A DNA stretch of 64,000 nt from Vibrio palustris (GCF_024346995.1 NZ_AP024888.1:930001-994000); one strand, 5' to 3'. Shown: positions 45,564 to 55,065, counted from the stretch's first letter. Notes: generated from the letters alone by a model not told the origin. Program-made: numbers and translations.

Positions 45564-47017
45564 GAGGGATTCTCCTCTGGAAACAATAAAGACACATGTA
45601 AGCCACCTTCTCGACTCGGCCTTAACGTCACATGGCCACCATGGTCATGAACGACATTTTGTACAATAGCCAACCCCAGGCCGGTACCTTCGCCTTTCGG
45701 TTTCGTGGTAAAAAAGGGCTCTAAAAGTTGCTCTGCCTCAAGTTGCGAGTCAATACCATCACCATCGTCCCATATATCGAGCTCCCATTGTGACGTTTCT
45801 GGTATGGCTCTCGCGCTCACACCCACCTTGCTATGGGCTGCTTGGGTGGCATTGCGTAGAATATTAACCAAAGCCAACTCCAGTCGAGCAGGATCAACAC
45901 ACACTTTCAATGACTCCGGAATATCAATAGCATAGATTGGTGCGGTGTCTTGCTGTTCATAACCCACAGACTCCAAGGCATTCGCAACTAATGCTTGCAA
46001 GGTCACTGTTTGCCACTGCACTCCACTGCGCGAGAAATCGAGTAACTGACGCACAATGCGCGTGAGGCGCGCAACTTGCCCACGTATCGCGGCTAGCTCT
46101 CTGGCGCCTTTCGGGTCGTCATCGAGCTTCGCCAGCCGCCGTGCACGTCCATCAATCACGTTGAGCGGGGCACCTAATTCATGGGCAATGCCACTCACAA
46201 GCCGACCTAATGCGGCCATCCGTTCTTGACGCTCTAAACGCTGGTTAAGTGAAATTTCATGAGCTTGATGCGCTTCAATCGCGGCTTGTGCCGCTTCTAT
46301 CTCGTCCAACATTTGATTTAAAGCTTCACCAATGCCTGCCAATTCGGTTGCCCCACGTACTTTCGCGCGAGATTTTAGCTGACCGCGTCCGACATCGCCC
46401 ATCACGCGCGTCAGTTGAGCCACTTCACGGCCCGCCGCTTGACGATAACCCAACAGCACAATGATTAAGGTAATAAAGCCCACCAAGCCCCAACTTCCCC
46501 AAGCCCAATACGCTAAGCGGTCGACCGAAGTAGAAAAATCACTGGCGCGTCGTGTTACTTCGATCATAATTGGCAATTGTGCACCGCCATCATTCACGGG
46601 TACAAAATGAGAGTAAACTCGTCGTCCGGCCTGATGCTGGTATGCATCACCATCTTCACCACCTTTTAGCATTTTCTCCGCTAACGGGTTGTCTTCTTGA
46701 TCGTGGCGGGCAATACCCGCCGCCGCAATGCGCTCACCGTTTTTATTGTATACCGATGCACCATAGACCTGCCCTATTGAAAACACCGCATCCAGTGTGC
46801 GTTGTACCGTGGTCAAATCGCCTTTATCAATGGCTTCACCAATCGGTACTCGGATTGCCCGAGCGATCAGCTTAATATCATCTTTAAGCTTGCGTGTTTG
46901 TTGCTCGGCCATGTAATAGGTACCAATCCCGATAGAGGCACCTGAAAGTGCCCAAAGCGGTAGAAATACCAGTATTAGCATTCGAGTTGCTAACGTCAGT
47001 CGTCTGCGTTTAGCCAC
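45560..47017 (-). CDS. Membrane sensor histidine kinase of the NtrC-type pair
   Basis: 485 aa from GTG 47017, which is preceded by GGGAGG 4 bp upstream. An in-frame GTG nine codons earlier has no ribosome site. TM1 ([23 protein letters not shown]), a periplasmic domain of about 130 residues with [20 protein letters not shown] (a small Cache/PAS-like sensor), and TM2 ([20 protein letters not shown]) lead to HAMP. The HisKA H-box is [12 protein letters not shown] (His279). The HATPase domain shows [10 protein letters not shown] (N-box), DDGDGI (G1) and [12 protein letters not shown] (G2). HEL-type H-box and sigma-54 partner place it with ZraS/NtrB-type kinases. Stimulus unknown. Confidence 0.93.
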   Translation of the reverse strand: MAKRRRLTLATRMLILVFLPLWALSGASIGIGTYYMAEQQTRKLKDDIKLIARAIRVPIGEAIDKGDLTTVQRTLDAVFSIGQVYGASVYNKNGERIAAAGIARHDQEDNPLAEKMLKGGEDGDAYQHQAGRRVYSHFVPVNDGGAQLPIMIEVTRRASDFSTSVDRLAYWAWGSWGLVGFITLIIVLLGYRQAAGREVAQLTRVMGDVGRGQLKSRAKVRGATELAGIGEALNQMLDEIEAAQAAIEAHQAHEISLNQRLERQERMAALGRLVSGIAHELGAPLNVIDGRARRLAKLDDDPKGARELAAIRGQVARLTRIVRQLLDFSRSGVQWQTVTLQALVANALESVGYEQQDTAPIYAIDIPESLKVCVDPARLELALVNILRNATQAAHSKVGVSARAIPETSQWELDIWDDGDGIDSQLEAEQLLEPFFTTKPKGEGTGLGLAIVQNVVHDHGGHVTLRPSREGGLHVSLLFPEENPS

Positions 47018-47052
47018 ATAACCTCCCGAAGGTAATGGGAACACTGTGTAAA

Positions 47053-47086
47053 TATGTCACACTTTCTAATCCTAAAGTGTGACATA
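47053..47086. promoter_or_regulatory. 34-bp palindrome, likely enhancer for the sigma-54 regulator
   Basis: TATGTCACACTTT (47053-47065), 8 bp, AAAGTGTGACATA (47074-47086): 13-bp perfect arms. It lies between the kinase start and the sigma-54 promoter of the DUF4168 gene. Its centre is about 124 bp upstream of the -12 element, a normal enhancer distance. It could also autoregulate the kinase operon. Confidence 0.75.
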
Positions 47087-47178
47087 AAGAAACACAATGT
47101 CTGTCTATAGATCGTCAATATTTTTGTCAAAACTATAAAATGCATTTAAAATCAATGATTTAAAAAATATTTTTCATG

Positions 47179-47195
47179 TTGGCATAGTTATCGCA
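47179..47195 (+). promoter_or_regulatory. Sigma-54 promoter of the DUF4168 genes
   Basis: TTGGCATAGTTATCGCA: -24 GG (47181-47182) and -12 GC (47193-47194) are exactly 12 bp apart. One mismatch in each element against TTGGCAC and TTGC. Transcription should begin near 47206, giving a 36-nt leader. Confidence 0.72.
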
Positions 47196-47241
47196 ATGGT
47201 ATAAGCGTATTTGAAAAAACCTATGAGAAAGGAGCTACACT

Positions 47242-47622
47242 ATGCGTCAACTCGCGTTAATCGCACTCGCTACAGCCCTAGGTGCAGGCGTTACTACATC
47301 AGCAATGGCTGCTGACACTCAACAAACGGCTCAACCGCAAGCAAAAGCTCAGCAGCAACAAGTCGACGTGTCAGATAAGCAATTGTCTAAATTTGTAGAA
47401 GCGCAAAAATCGGTTAATACGATCCGTAAGAGCGCTATCTCTAAACTCAGCAAAACTGAAGAAAAAGACGCGATGCAGAAGATTCAGCAACAAGCGAATC
47501 AAAATATGGTGGAATCGGTTAAAGATTCAGGACTGTCTGTTGAAGACTACAACACGATCGCTCGTGCACTTCAATCTGATAAAGGTTTACGTGAGCGCCT
47601 AATGAAAATCCAACAAGGCTAA
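47242..47622 (+). CDS. Periplasmic DUF4168 protein (first paralogue)
   Basis: 126 aa. A Sec signal peptide (MRQLALIALATALGAGVTTS, cleavage at AMA-A) is followed by a Gln/Ala-rich linker and a helical DUF4168 domain. Key segments are VSDKQLSKFVEAQKSVNTIR and VEDYNTIARALQSDKGLRERL. GAAAGGAGC precedes the ATG. It is divergent from the kinase/regulator operon and carries a sigma-54 promoter. This is the genomic architecture of zraP-zraSR, in which the small periplasmic protein is the regulated effector and feedback partner. DUF4168 has no described biochemical activity that I know of. Confidence 0.88.
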   Translation: MRQLALIALATALGAGVTTSAMAADTQQTAQPQAKAQQQQVDVSDKQLSKFVEAQKSVNTIRKSAISKLSKTEEKDAMQKIQQQANQNMVESVKDSGLSVEDYNTIARALQSDKGLRERLMKIQQG

Positions 47623-47657
47623 TCGCTTAACGTCTTAGTATTTGCCAAACGGCAAGC

Positions 47658-47686
47658 TCCCGCCTCAGTGTGAGGCGGGATTGTTT
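47658..47686 (+). terminator. Hairpin between the two DUF4168 genes
   Basis: TCCCGCCTCA, loop GTG, TGAGGCGGGA, then TTGTTT. A 10-bp perfect stem with a weak U-tract, so it may partly end transcription and lower expression of the second gene. Confidence 0.7.
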
Positions 47687-47751
47687 AACTATCCGCTCCC
47701 ACCTTTAACAGAAGGTAAAACCAGAGGCCGGATATGATGAGGAACCACACT

Positions 47752-48129
47752 ATGCGCAAATTTGCCTTGATGACTCTTTTTTCCGTGTTAGCCGCGGGAA
47801 CCTCTAGTATGGCGATGGCTGCCGACTCTCAGCCGGCAGCACAATCTCAGCAGCAAGCACAACATGCGCCTATTTCTGATGATATGCTTGGTCAATTTTT
47901 TGATGCGCAGCAATCTGTGCAAACGATCAGTCAGCGTGCGATCAAAAAACTAGGTCAAACCAAAGATAAAGACGCGGCGGAAAATATTCGCCAAAAGGCG
48001 AATGAAGAAATGGTCAATGCTGTCAAAGACACAGGGTTATCGGTCAAAGACTTCAATGGTATCGCGCGAGCGCTCCAATCCGATGAAAAACTACGTAAAA
48101 GATTAAGCAGTATCCAACAAAATAGCTAA
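47752..48129 (+). CDS. Periplasmic DUF4168 protein (second paralogue)
   Basis: 125 aa from ATG 47752; GAGGA lies 8 bp upstream, and the same CACACTATGCG context as the first paralogue surrounds the start. An ATG six codons earlier is also possible. The signal peptide (MRKFALMTLFSVLAAGTSSM) ends at AMA-A. The domain (ISDDMLGQFFDAQQSVQTIS and VKDFNGIARALQSDEKLRKRL) parallels the first copy along its length, so the pair arose by tandem duplication. Followed by a strong terminator. Expected to work with the first copy in the periplasm. Confidence 0.88.
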   Translation: MRKFALMTLFSVLAAGTSSMAMAADSQPAAQSQQQAQHAPISDDMLGQFFDAQQSVQTISQRAIKKLGQTKDKDAAENIRQKANEEMVNAVKDTGLSVKDFNGIARALQSDEKLRKRLSSIQQNS

Positions 48130-48146
48130 TCAACACTGAACACAAT

Positions 48147-48187
48147 AAAAAGCCCACTATTTGATGATGCAAAAGTGGGCTTTTTTT
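48147..48187 (+). terminator. Bidirectional terminator between the DUF4168 genes and the efe operon
   Basis: AAAAAGCCCACT (48147-48158), 15-nt loop, AGTGGGCTTTTT (48174-48185) and further Ts. It serves both the + strand DUF4168 genes and the minus-strand efeB end. Confidence 0.9.
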
Positions 48188-48221
48188 ATGGCGATATTAT
48201 ATGAGAATATAAATCAATATT

Positions 48222-49538
48222 TTACGCCGATTCAAGTAATGATTGCGCGAGATACTGACCTTGCTGCACTCCAGGCAACGCAAAGAAGTATCCCCCACCA
48301 AATGGGCTAATATACTCTTCTAGCGGCTCTCCGTTCAGTCGGTTCTGGGTATCAATAAAGCCTTTTTGTAAATCAGCTTGATAAGCCACAAATAATAAAC
48401 CGACATCAAGCTGCCCTGACGGACTGGTGCTATACGAATAGCTGTAACCACGCCGTAACAAAAGAAACTCTGGAAAATCTGGCGTTCTTGGATTAGCGAG
48501 GCGCATGTGCGCATCCAACGGAATCCGTTTACCGTGTGGGTCAGAGGCATAATCAGGATCATCATGCTCATGCATCTTGCCTAAAGGTGCACCACTATCA
48601 CGTTCGCGTCCAAAGATGGTCTGCTGTTCTTGTAATGGAGTGCGGTCCCAGTGTTCAACAAAGAAGCGTATCAAACGAATCGCTTGATACGACCCCCCTA
48701 TCGCCCATTGCGGCTCTTGCTCATGGTTCACCCAGACCATGTTATTTAAGGTCGACTCATCATCTCGACTAGGGTTTACCGTACCATCCTTAAACCCTAA
48801 TAAATTAATCGGAGTGCGTTGCCCCATGGACGCCGCAGCATGGGAAGAAATAAACCCATCCCGACGCCAGCGCACCGCCAAATAGGCCGGTGTATGTTTA
48901 ATGATATCGCGCAGCGCATGCATCGTCGTATCGGCACTATTTGCACAAATTTGCAGCATAAGATCGCCATGGCACCATTGCGAATCTAGTGCATCATGCG
49001 GAAACTCTTGCATAGTCTGTAAGTGCTTGGGTTTTAAGTGCTGTAAACCAAAGCGCTCATCAAATAACGATGCGCCGACAGAAACCGTTATCGTTAAATT
49101 ATCAGGATGAATGTTAGGGCCTAATATTCCCGAATCCAATGGTGGATATTGAGGGTTACGTTCCGCTACTTTGCCACCTTGCGTGAGAAACTCACACCGT
49201 TCAGTTAGAACGTGAAAAAGATCGATTAAATCCGCTTTATTCAACGCCAACACATCAAACGCAACTAGGGCAACATTGGCTTGCTGCGGCGTCGTGATAC
49301 CGCTTTGATGCGATCCGTAAAAAGGCTGTTGGTGTAATTCGCTACTGAAGGTCGTCGCCTCATCCGCTCTGGATTCAGCCCCTCCTGCTACCTTCTCGGC
49401 CGCTTGCGCCGCACCTGAATACATCAACGCGCCACCAGCGGCACCCAACATACCTTTGAGCAACTGACGACGGCTAGGCTGCTGCTCAGCACTAGCTGAC
49501 ATTTTTCTTTTCGTCAAAAAGTGAAAGGGACAGCTCAT
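48222..49538 (-). CDS. efeB: EfeB, Tat-exported dye-decolourising haem peroxidase
   Basis: 438 aa. The twin-arginine signal [20 protein letters not shown] sends the folded, haem-loaded enzyme to the periplasm. The DyP fold shows [16 protein letters not shown] (the GxxDG motif with catalytic Asp), [21 protein letters not shown] (Arg of the haem pocket) and RRGYSYSY. Alternative reading as an EfeB-type deferrochelatase fits its place at the end of the efeU-efeO operon. It would take electrons or deliver iron from haem for the EfeUO uptake path. ATG overlaps the previous stop by 4 bp (ATGA). Confidence 0.94.
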   Translation of the reverse strand: MSCPFHFLTKRKMSASAEQQPSRRQLLKGMLGAAGGALMYSGAAQAAEKVAGGAESRADEATTFSSELHQQPFYGSHQSGITTPQQANVALVAFDVLALNKADLIDLFHVLTERCEFLTQGGKVAERNPQYPPLDSGILGPNIHPDNLTITVSVGASLFDERFGLQHLKPKHLQTMQEFPHDALDSQWCHGDLMLQICANSADTTMHALRDIIKHTPAYLAVRWRRDGFISSHAAASMGQRTPINLLGFKDGTVNPSRDDESTLNNMVWVNHEQEPQWAIGGSYQAIRLIRFFVEHWDRTPLQEQQTIFGRERDSGAPLGKMHEHDDPDYASDPHGKRIPLDAHMRLANPRTPDFPEFLLLRRGYSYSYSTSPSGQLDVGLLFVAYQADLQKGFIDTQNRLNGEPLEEYISPFGGGYFFALPGVQQGQYLAQSLLESA

Positions 49539-50407
49539 GATTCATTCTCCTGCTGCAAGCGCTGCATAAATTGACGAATCTGCTTTCTAAACGCTTGTTG
49601 ATGAGTCTTATCCGGATGCTCATGCCAGCTCTGCATCTGATCGGTCAACGCTTGAGCCGTCTGCGCATCGATTTTTTTGGCTAATGGTGTCACAACATCA
49701 ACCCACTTCATTACGTTGGCATCGATCCCCTGCGATTGACCATCATCGCTAATGTTCTGTAAGAGCATGTCACTTAACTGGGTATTCAATTGCATCAGGC
49801 TTAATGTTTTTTGTCTAACTAACGTTTGCCACGCTGTCACTTGTTGTTTGAGCTGTGCTCTCGCCATAGGCTGTAAGTAATCTTTAGGGCTAGGTTGACC
49901 ATAAGCTGGGAGCATGGTTTTAACGCTGTAATAGGCCTGTTTGACCGAATCCGATACGGATGTTGCATCGCCATCGAGCCATTTTTGTAACTGACGAGTT
50001 TGAAGAATCAAGTAAAACTTATACTCTGCCGCAATGGCAATTAAATCTTGAGCTTTGATGCGATATTCATGCTCACCCGACACCGTCAGCGTGCCATGCG
50101 GATTTGTCAGCAGCCCACAAGTGGTTTGATATTGGCCAGCCTCAAGATTCACTGTCATTTTTTGATAGAAACCCGGCGCGATATTTTCACGCTCTGCCAC
50201 CACCATAACGCCATTTAAGATTTCCCACTCTAATGCGCGCATGCTTTTATTTTTGATAATAAACTGTACTTTTCCGGTAGGAACCTCGAGGTTCATTGGC
50301 TCGCATTTTTTATCGGTAACCGCGATATGCACTTGTGGGATATCTTGAGCGTGCACGGCGATGCTGACAAGGCTTGTTATGCCAAGTGTTAGTAATTGTC
50401 TTTTCAT
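49535..50407 (-). CDS. Periplasmic cupredoxin-domain protein of the efe operon (split EfeO N-part)
   Basis: 290 aa. The signal peptide ([20 protein letters not shown]) is followed by a cupredoxin-like domain (about 25-115). [39 protein letters not shown] and [19 protein letters not shown] match the N-terminal domain of E. coli EfeO, including the cysteine and methionine-type ligands. Residues 120-290 are helical ([20 protein letters not shown]) and lack the HxxE motif of the M75 family, so this second domain may be a degenerate M75 or a partner domain. In E. coli these activities sit in one EfeO; here the M75 part is a separate gene upstream. Confidence 0.82.
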   Translation of the reverse strand: MKRQLLTLGITSLVSIAVHAQDIPQVHIAVTDKKCEPMNLEVPTGKVQFIIKNKSMRALEWEILNGVMVVAERENIAPGFYQKMTVNLEAGQYQTTCGLLTNPHGTLTVSGEHEYRIKAQDLIAIAAEYKFYLILQTRQLQKWLDGDATSVSDSVKQAYYSVKTMLPAYGQPSPKDYLQPMARAQLKQQVTAWQTLVRQKTLSLMQLNTQLSDMLLQNISDDGQSQGIDANVMKWVDVVTPLAKKIDAQTAQALTDQMQSWHEHPDKTHQQAFRKQIRQFMQRLQQENES

Positions 50408-50498
50408 GTGTTTCCTCTACAAAAAACACAACCCGCTCTCATGCTAGAGTGGCTCATAAGAGCAAGTTAGATAAATCCAATGGTCAATACTCACTGGA

Positions 50499-51320
50499 TT
50501 AATTCAGTCCGAACATGCCTCGCATCTGCGAAAGTTCTTCAGCCAACACGGTAATCGGGCCTTGCAATGCTTTACGGTCTTGCGTCGACAATGCTTCATA
50601 AGATTGAAAACCGTCGCCCTCTCGATACTTCGCTAAAATGGTATCGACACGTTGAAAGTTGCGATCAATTTTGGCAAGAAACTGAGCATGTTCTGCTTGT
50701 AAAGGCTCACGCAGCAAATCGACAATCTTTTTCGCGCCGTCAATATTGGCTTGAAAATCCCAAAGATCCGTATGGCTGTAACGGTCTTCTTCACCGCTAA
50801 TTTTGGTTGCTGCCACCTCTTCAATCAACGCCGCAGAACCATCCACTACGTTGCTTGGTGGAAAGGCTAAATTGGTTAAGCGGCTTTCCAGCTCTTGGGT
50901 ATCACTCATCAATTGTTGGGCAAATTTATCCATTCCTTGCGTTGAGTTTTGTGCCCACAATGCGTATTCAATACGGTGAAAACCAGAAAAGTTAGGATCA
51001 TTCACGCCTTTTTCATAATCATCTTCACGGGCATCCATACTGGCATCTAAATCGGCAAATAACTCAGCAACAGGTTCAATACGCTCGTAGTGAATACGCG
51101 CCGGGGCATACAGTGATTTGGCTTTGGCAATATCACCATTTTCCACCGCTTGGGTGAACGCTCGGGTATCGTTGACAAGCTCATGCACTTCATCGATGAC
51201 ATAGAGTTTATATTCTGTCATCGGTTGTACTAACGCAGCCGAGTCACTCGCGGCATTGGCGTGCACTGCAAACGAAGCCAGTAGCGCGGGTAAGACAAGA
51301 CGTTTGAAAGGGTGTGTCAT
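50499..51320 (-). CDS. efeO: EfeO/EfeM M75-type periplasmic iron-uptake protein
   Basis: 273 aa. The signal peptide (LVLPALLASFAVHANA) is followed by a single M75/imelysin domain, with no cupredoxin. MTEYKLYVIDEVHELVNDTR, PARIHYERIEPVAELF and the conserved HRIE motif (FSGFHRIEYALW) are the EfeO hallmarks. It should pass ferrous iron to the EfeU permease in the inner membrane. The cupredoxin moiety is encoded by the next gene, making this an EfeM-like arrangement. The gap to efeU (88 bp) holds a 15-bp tandem repeat. Confidence 0.92.
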   Translation of the reverse strand: MTHPFKRLVLPALLASFAVHANAASDSAALVQPMTEYKLYVIDEVHELVNDTRAFTQAVENGDIAKAKSLYAPARIHYERIEPVAELFADLDASMDAREDDYEKGVNDPNFSGFHRIEYALWAQNSTQGMDKFAQQLMSDTQELESRLTNLAFPPSNVVDGSAALIEEVAATKISGEEDRYSHTDLWDFQANIDGAKKIVDLLREPLQAEHAQFLAKIDRNFQRVDTILAKYREGDGFQSYEALSTQDRKALQGPITVLAEELSQMRGMFGLN

Positions 51321-51334
51321 AATAACGTTCCTAT

Positions 51335-51375
51335 GTTTTATAATTAATGGTTTTATAGTTAATGGTTTTATAATG
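51335..51375. repeat. 15-bp tandem repeat between efeO and efeU
   Basis: GTTTTATAATTAATG (51335-51349), GTTTTATAGTTAATG (51350-51364), then a partial GTTTTATAATG (51365-51375). About 2.7 copies; one substitution between the two full copies. Confidence 0.88.
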
Positions 51376-51408
51376 TACTCGTTATGTTTGGTGTTCTGCC
51401 GTTGTTAA

Positions 51409-52248
51409 TTAATCGGATGGCGTTGACGTTTCAGTCCGAGTACGACGCATGTTGAGGCTAAACCATGCTAACGCGGGGATTAAATACAGACCGTAAACAA
51501 ACACCTCACTGACCGTCGGGGCTTCTTGATAACCAAACAAGCCCTGTAAAAGAGTGCCTGTCACGCTATGCGTCGATAATATGGCACCAAAATGATAAGC
51601 AATATTTTGGTAATGATTCCAAATCCCTGCTTCATGAAAGGCACGAATCGCTCCCGCTGCTAAGCCAGCGGCCACGAAAAGAATCAACAGAGCGCTCCAG
51701 CGGAAAAACGCCGCCAAAGGCAAACGCACACCGCCAAAATACATCACTCCCCCCAATAAGATGGCAGTGATAAGTCCTGTCATCGCACCGAGCGGTGCCA
51801 TCACTCCGACGTCTTGAGAAAATGCCGCAATCAGAAAGAAAACGGACTCTAATCCTTCACGTGCTACCGCCAAAAACACCATTATCACGAGCGCTTTGGC
51901 TTTTCCATCTTGCTGACTGATTGCGCCATCAATAGCCGTTTGCAGATCTTTGCCTATATTTTTGCTGGCGTTTTGCATCCAAAAAACCATGTAGGTCAAC
52001 ATAACAACGGCAATCGCAGCAACAATGCCCTCGAACAATTCTTGTTGCTGCTGAGGAAATTCGCCGGTGGTTGCTTCAATAAAAAACCCTAATCCCAGGC
52101 ACAAGGCTACTGCGCTAAACGCGCCGATCCATACCGCATTCATCCACTGACTTTGACCGGTTTTTTTAAGGTAGCTGGCGATTAATACGACAATCAAAGC
52201 AGCCTCTAACCCTTCACGCAGCATTATCAAAAAAGGAACAAAAAACAT
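51409..52248 (-). CDS. efeU: EfeU/FTR1-family ferrous iron permease
   Basis: 279 aa from ATG 52248, the start that aligns with E. coli EfeU (MFVPFLIMLREGLEAALIV); five upstream codons are open but not conserved. Both REGLE iron-binding motifs are present: FLIMLREGLEAALIV in helix 1 and VFLAVAREGLESVFFLIAAF in helix 4. The sequence is close to E. coli throughout (GLAAGAIRAFHEAGIWNHYQ, FGYQEAPTVSEV). Seven predicted membrane helices. First gene of the efeU-efeO-cupredoxin-efeB operon, with a good Fur box in front. Imports Fe(II), probably after oxidation. Confidence 0.95.
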   Translation of the reverse strand: MFFVPFLIMLREGLEAALIVVLIASYLKKTGQSQWMNAVWIGAFSAVALCLGLGFFIEATTGEFPQQQQELFEGIVAAIAVVMLTYMVFWMQNASKNIGKDLQTAIDGAISQQDGKAKALVIMVFLAVAREGLESVFFLIAAFSQDVGVMAPLGAMTGLITAILLGGVMYFGGVRLPLAAFFRWSALLILFVAAGLAAGAIRAFHEAGIWNHYQNIAYHFGAILSTHSVTGTLLQGLFGYQEAPTVSEVFVYGLYLIPALAWFSLNMRRTRTETSTPSD

Positions 52249-52264
52249 AAATACAAACACCAAG

Positions 52265-52283
52265 AATAATGATAACTATTCTC
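52265..52283 (-). promoter_or_regulatory. Fur box of the efe operon
   Basis: AATAATGATAACTATTCTC matches the 19-bp Fur consensus GATAATGATAATCATTATC at 15 of 19 positions. It is 17 bp before the efeU start, so it overlaps the promoter or start region and should mediate iron repression. Confidence 0.78.
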
Positions 52284-52615
52284 ATTCTAATGATGTTTCA
52301 AAATGTGTCAACTCGTTTATCCGTCGCTTTGCTGCGCAGAAAACACACTTAACAGCCTCATGAAATTTATGTTAAGTACATAAAAATCAATTAAATAAAC
52401 AATATTTTCTGTTCGATAATTCAGAGGAAGTGATGAAGGCCGCGAGAAAGTAATAGGAGTTACTATGAATAAGATCACATTTATATAGCGCTAAACACGA
52501 TCGTCAGCAAATACTAAGGGAAGGCTTCGCAATGTGTTACTAAGAGGTTCAAGATGCTTAATACCGACACTTAAGCATCTTCGTCGACAACGTTTCAAAT
52601 GTTAAACCAGAGCAA
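52284..52615. other. 332-bp intergenic region with a mini-frame and a hairpin
   Basis: AGGAG precedes ATG 52465, but the frame stops after 7 codons (MNKITFI), like a lost exported-protein start. AAGATGCTTAA (52551-52561), 9-nt loop, TTAAGCATCTT (52571-52581) is a perfect hairpin after the EAL stop, without a U-tract. Nothing else seen. Confidence 0.45.
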
Positions 52616-53380
52616 TCAATCCGGAAATTGCACGTCAGGGAGACATTCAAAGCCAGGTTTCGCGAATAGAAACCCCTGCATTAACCTAACACCTTGAGCC
52701 TTTATCCAGGAGTACTCTGCAAGAGTTTCTACCCCCTCTGCCAACGCGGTGATATTTAAGCTATCCAGCATGGCTAAGCTGTGTATAAAAATGGTTTGCC
52801 GCACGGTATCTTTGTCGATGCCACGGATAAGCTCCATATCAAATTTGACAATATCGGTTTGAAAGTCAGCAAGTAGAGTTAATCCCGAATACCCCGATCC
52901 AAAATCATCAGTCGCCGTTTTAAAACCGAGCTTTTGGTAGTACTCAACCACTTTTTTGATGTGCTGATTACTCTGTAGCTTTTCGTTCTCAGTAAACTCG
53001 AACATGATATTTTCTAAAGGAAAGTCATATTGCTCGGCCGCTTCTAACGTCGTGCGAATACATCGTTCGGGTTTATAAATAGCATTAGGTAAGAAATTAA
53101 TACTCAACATCGAGGTGATTCCTAGCTTCGCGGCGAGTGCGATCGCTTTTATGCGGCAATGCTGATCAAATAAATACCGGTTATCATCATTCACCTGAGA
53201 GATGATAGAAAAAGCCGATTCATTGTTCAGCCCACGAACGAGGGCTTCATAACCAAATACCTCATGAGTTTGACAATTCACGATCGGATGAAATGCCATA
53301 GTAAAATCAAACGGCAATGATTCATCACTTTTGCACTTTTGACAGTTAGGCAATTTAGAAGATAAACAGGATGAAGTCAT
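52616..53380 (-). CDS. EAL-domain cyclic-di-GMP phosphodiesterase
   Basis: 254 aa from ATG 53380, preceded by AAAAGG; 17 more codons upstream are open but lack a site. The single EAL domain (about 25-250) has EALVRG, FEFTENEKL, ATDDFGSGYSGLTLL (DDFG loop), DIVKFDMELI, LAEGVET and the final QGFLFAKP. The signature residues for metal and c-di-GMP binding are in place, so it is probably active and hydrolyses c-di-GMP to pGpG. A short cysteine-rich N-terminus (CLSSKLPNCQKCK) might bind a metal or sense redox. It has no membrane segment or sensor domain and stands alone. Confidence 0.9.
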   Translation of the reverse strand: MTSSCLSSKLPNCQKCKSDESLPFDFTMAFHPIVNCQTHEVFGYEALVRGLNNESAFSIISQVNDDNRYLFDQHCRIKAIALAAKLGITSMLSINFLPNAIYKPERCIRTTLEAAEQYDFPLENIMFEFTENEKLQSNQHIKKVVEYYQKLGFKTATDDFGSGYSGLTLLADFQTDIVKFDMELIRGIDKDTVRQTIFIHSLAMLDSLNITALAEGVETLAEYSWIKAQGVRLMQGFLFAKPGFECLPDVQFPD

Positions 53381-53547
53381 AGGATACCTTTTCGTCAATA
53401 CACAATTGGCGTGAACGGTTGACTCATTCACGCCAATACTATTGCATAAGCTTTGTTGAACTTCGACTTTTTATCAATATAAAAATAGCAATACTACTGC
53501 CTCCGATCAGTCAGTTGCTGTACTATCCGCCATTACCCTGGTTTTCA

Positions 53548-54999
53548 TTAAAGCTTTGGGTGAATATCGTTAGGAATAGGACAAGCGTAAGGATGACGCT
53601 TAAGCTCTTGGGTTAATTCCTGCTTGGCTTGATCAACATGGCTAGGATTAAGTAGTACGTCTAACCCTGTCGCTGCCATCACCTTTGCTGCGGCAAACAT
53701 GCCTTTAAAACCAACCGATGTGTTTCCTTGTGACACCGCCTGCCAAGTGTGCAATGGCGTGCCAAAGGCGTAACAAGGCGCTAAACATTGTACCGTAGGT
53801 ACCACCCAGCTCACATCGCCCACATCAGTAGAACCATACAGAAGTTCGTAGCTGGCTTGGTAAGCGACGATGTTGCGCATCACTGGTGAATGATACAAAT
53901 AATCCAGAGATCTCGGCGCTATACTGCGATTAGCAGCCAGAACTTGATCGATATTGGCTTTAATATCGTCACAGGTTAAGGTCTTCTGCATTTTCTCCAA
54001 GTAAGTAAATTCTTCATGGGTATACTCGGGAATCCCCAAACGTTCAATATGCGTAGACATTAACTGCTCTAGATATCGATTAGGTTGATAACTCGAGCAG
54101 GCTTTCGTGAAATCAACCTTAACGGTGGTACCGCTCATCAAGGCTGCCCCCTGCGCTATTTGCTGAATACGTTCATAAATATCTTGAACATCAGCAACTC
54201 GTGGAGAGCGTATTAAATAGCGCACAGAGGCGTCGGCTTGCACCACATTCGGGGCAGAGCCGCCCGTTTTCGTTATCGCATAATGCATGCGCGAGTCGGT
54301 AGGAATATGTTCACGCAGATAGTTCGCACCGATATTCATCAGTTCAACGGAATCTAATGCGCTACGTCCGACATGGGGGGCTGCAGCAGCGTGAGCCGCT
54401 TTACCATGAAAGTGAAAATCCGCTTGGATATTAGCAAGAGTTGGTGTGTTAAATACCCCCATAAACGTTTGTGGATGCCAAGTAATCGCGATGTCTGTAT
54501 CGGAAAAAACGCCTTCGCGCACCATGAAAGTTTTTCCAGAGCCGCCTTCTTCTGCCGGACAACCATAGAAAGTCACACGACCTGGTAACTGTTTTTCTTC
54601 AATGTGCTGTTTAATTGCTAAAACCGCAGCCACAGACGCGACCCCCAGCAGATGATGACCGCAGCCATGCCCATTCCCCCCCTCTTCAAGGCATGACGGA
54701 TGGGCTTCATGCGCATGTTGGCTTAACTCTGGCAAGGCATCATATTCTCCTAATAGGCCAATATTAGGATACCCTTGCCCATAAGTGGCCTTAAAGGCGG
54801 TATCAAGGCCGGCAATTGGCGCGGTAATCGTAAAGCCTTGCGCGCCTAAAAAGTTTTTTATTGCCGCACACGATTGGTGCTCTTCAAAGCGCGTTTCGGC
54901 ATATCCCCAAATGGCCTGACTCAGCTGAATTAAGCGCTCAGCATGATCATCGATGTCCTGCCAAAGTGATTGATAAATCGTGTTATTAGTCGCTGACAT
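53548..54999 (-). CDS. abgB: p-Aminobenzoyl-glutamate hydrolase subunit B
   Basis: 483 aa from ATG 54999, which has AGAAGGA 6 bp upstream; the open frame extends 20 codons further without a site. M20 metallopeptidase of the AbgB type: GYPNIGLLGEYDALPELS (metal Asp), NGHGCGHHLLGVASVAA, FYGCPAEEGGSGKTFMV (catalytic Glu and metal Glu) and STDVGDVSWVVPTVQC. A dimerisation domain sits in the middle. With AbgA it splits p-aminobenzoyl-glutamate, a folate breakdown product, in the cytoplasm. Last gene of an abgT-abgA-abgB run; in E. coli the transporter is last. Confidence 0.93.
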   Translation of the reverse strand: MSATNNTIYQSLWQDIDDHAERLIQLSQAIWGYAETRFEEHQSCAAIKNFLGAQGFTITAPIAGLDTAFKATYGQGYPNIGLLGEYDALPELSQHAHEAHPSCLEEGGNGHGCGHHLLGVASVAAVLAIKQHIEEKQLPGRVTFYGCPAEEGGSGKTFMVREGVFSDTDIAITWHPQTFMGVFNTPTLANIQADFHFHGKAAHAAAAPHVGRSALDSVELMNIGANYLREHIPTDSRMHYAITKTGGSAPNVVQADASVRYLIRSPRVADVQDIYERIQQIAQGAALMSGTTVKVDFTKACSSYQPNRYLEQLMSTHIERLGIPEYTHEEFTYLEKMQKTLTCDDIKANIDQVLAANRSIAPRSLDYLYHSPVMRNIVAYQASYELLYGSTDVGDVSWVVPTVQCLAPCYAFGTPLHTWQAVSQGNTSVGFKGMFAAAKVMAATGLDVLLNPSHVDQAKQELTQELKRHPYACPIPNDIHPKL

Positions 55000-55065
55000 A
55001 CTCATTCCTTCTCTAAGAAAACCGGGACAAATACACTGAGCATCCCTCTGCCAAATCACGTAACG

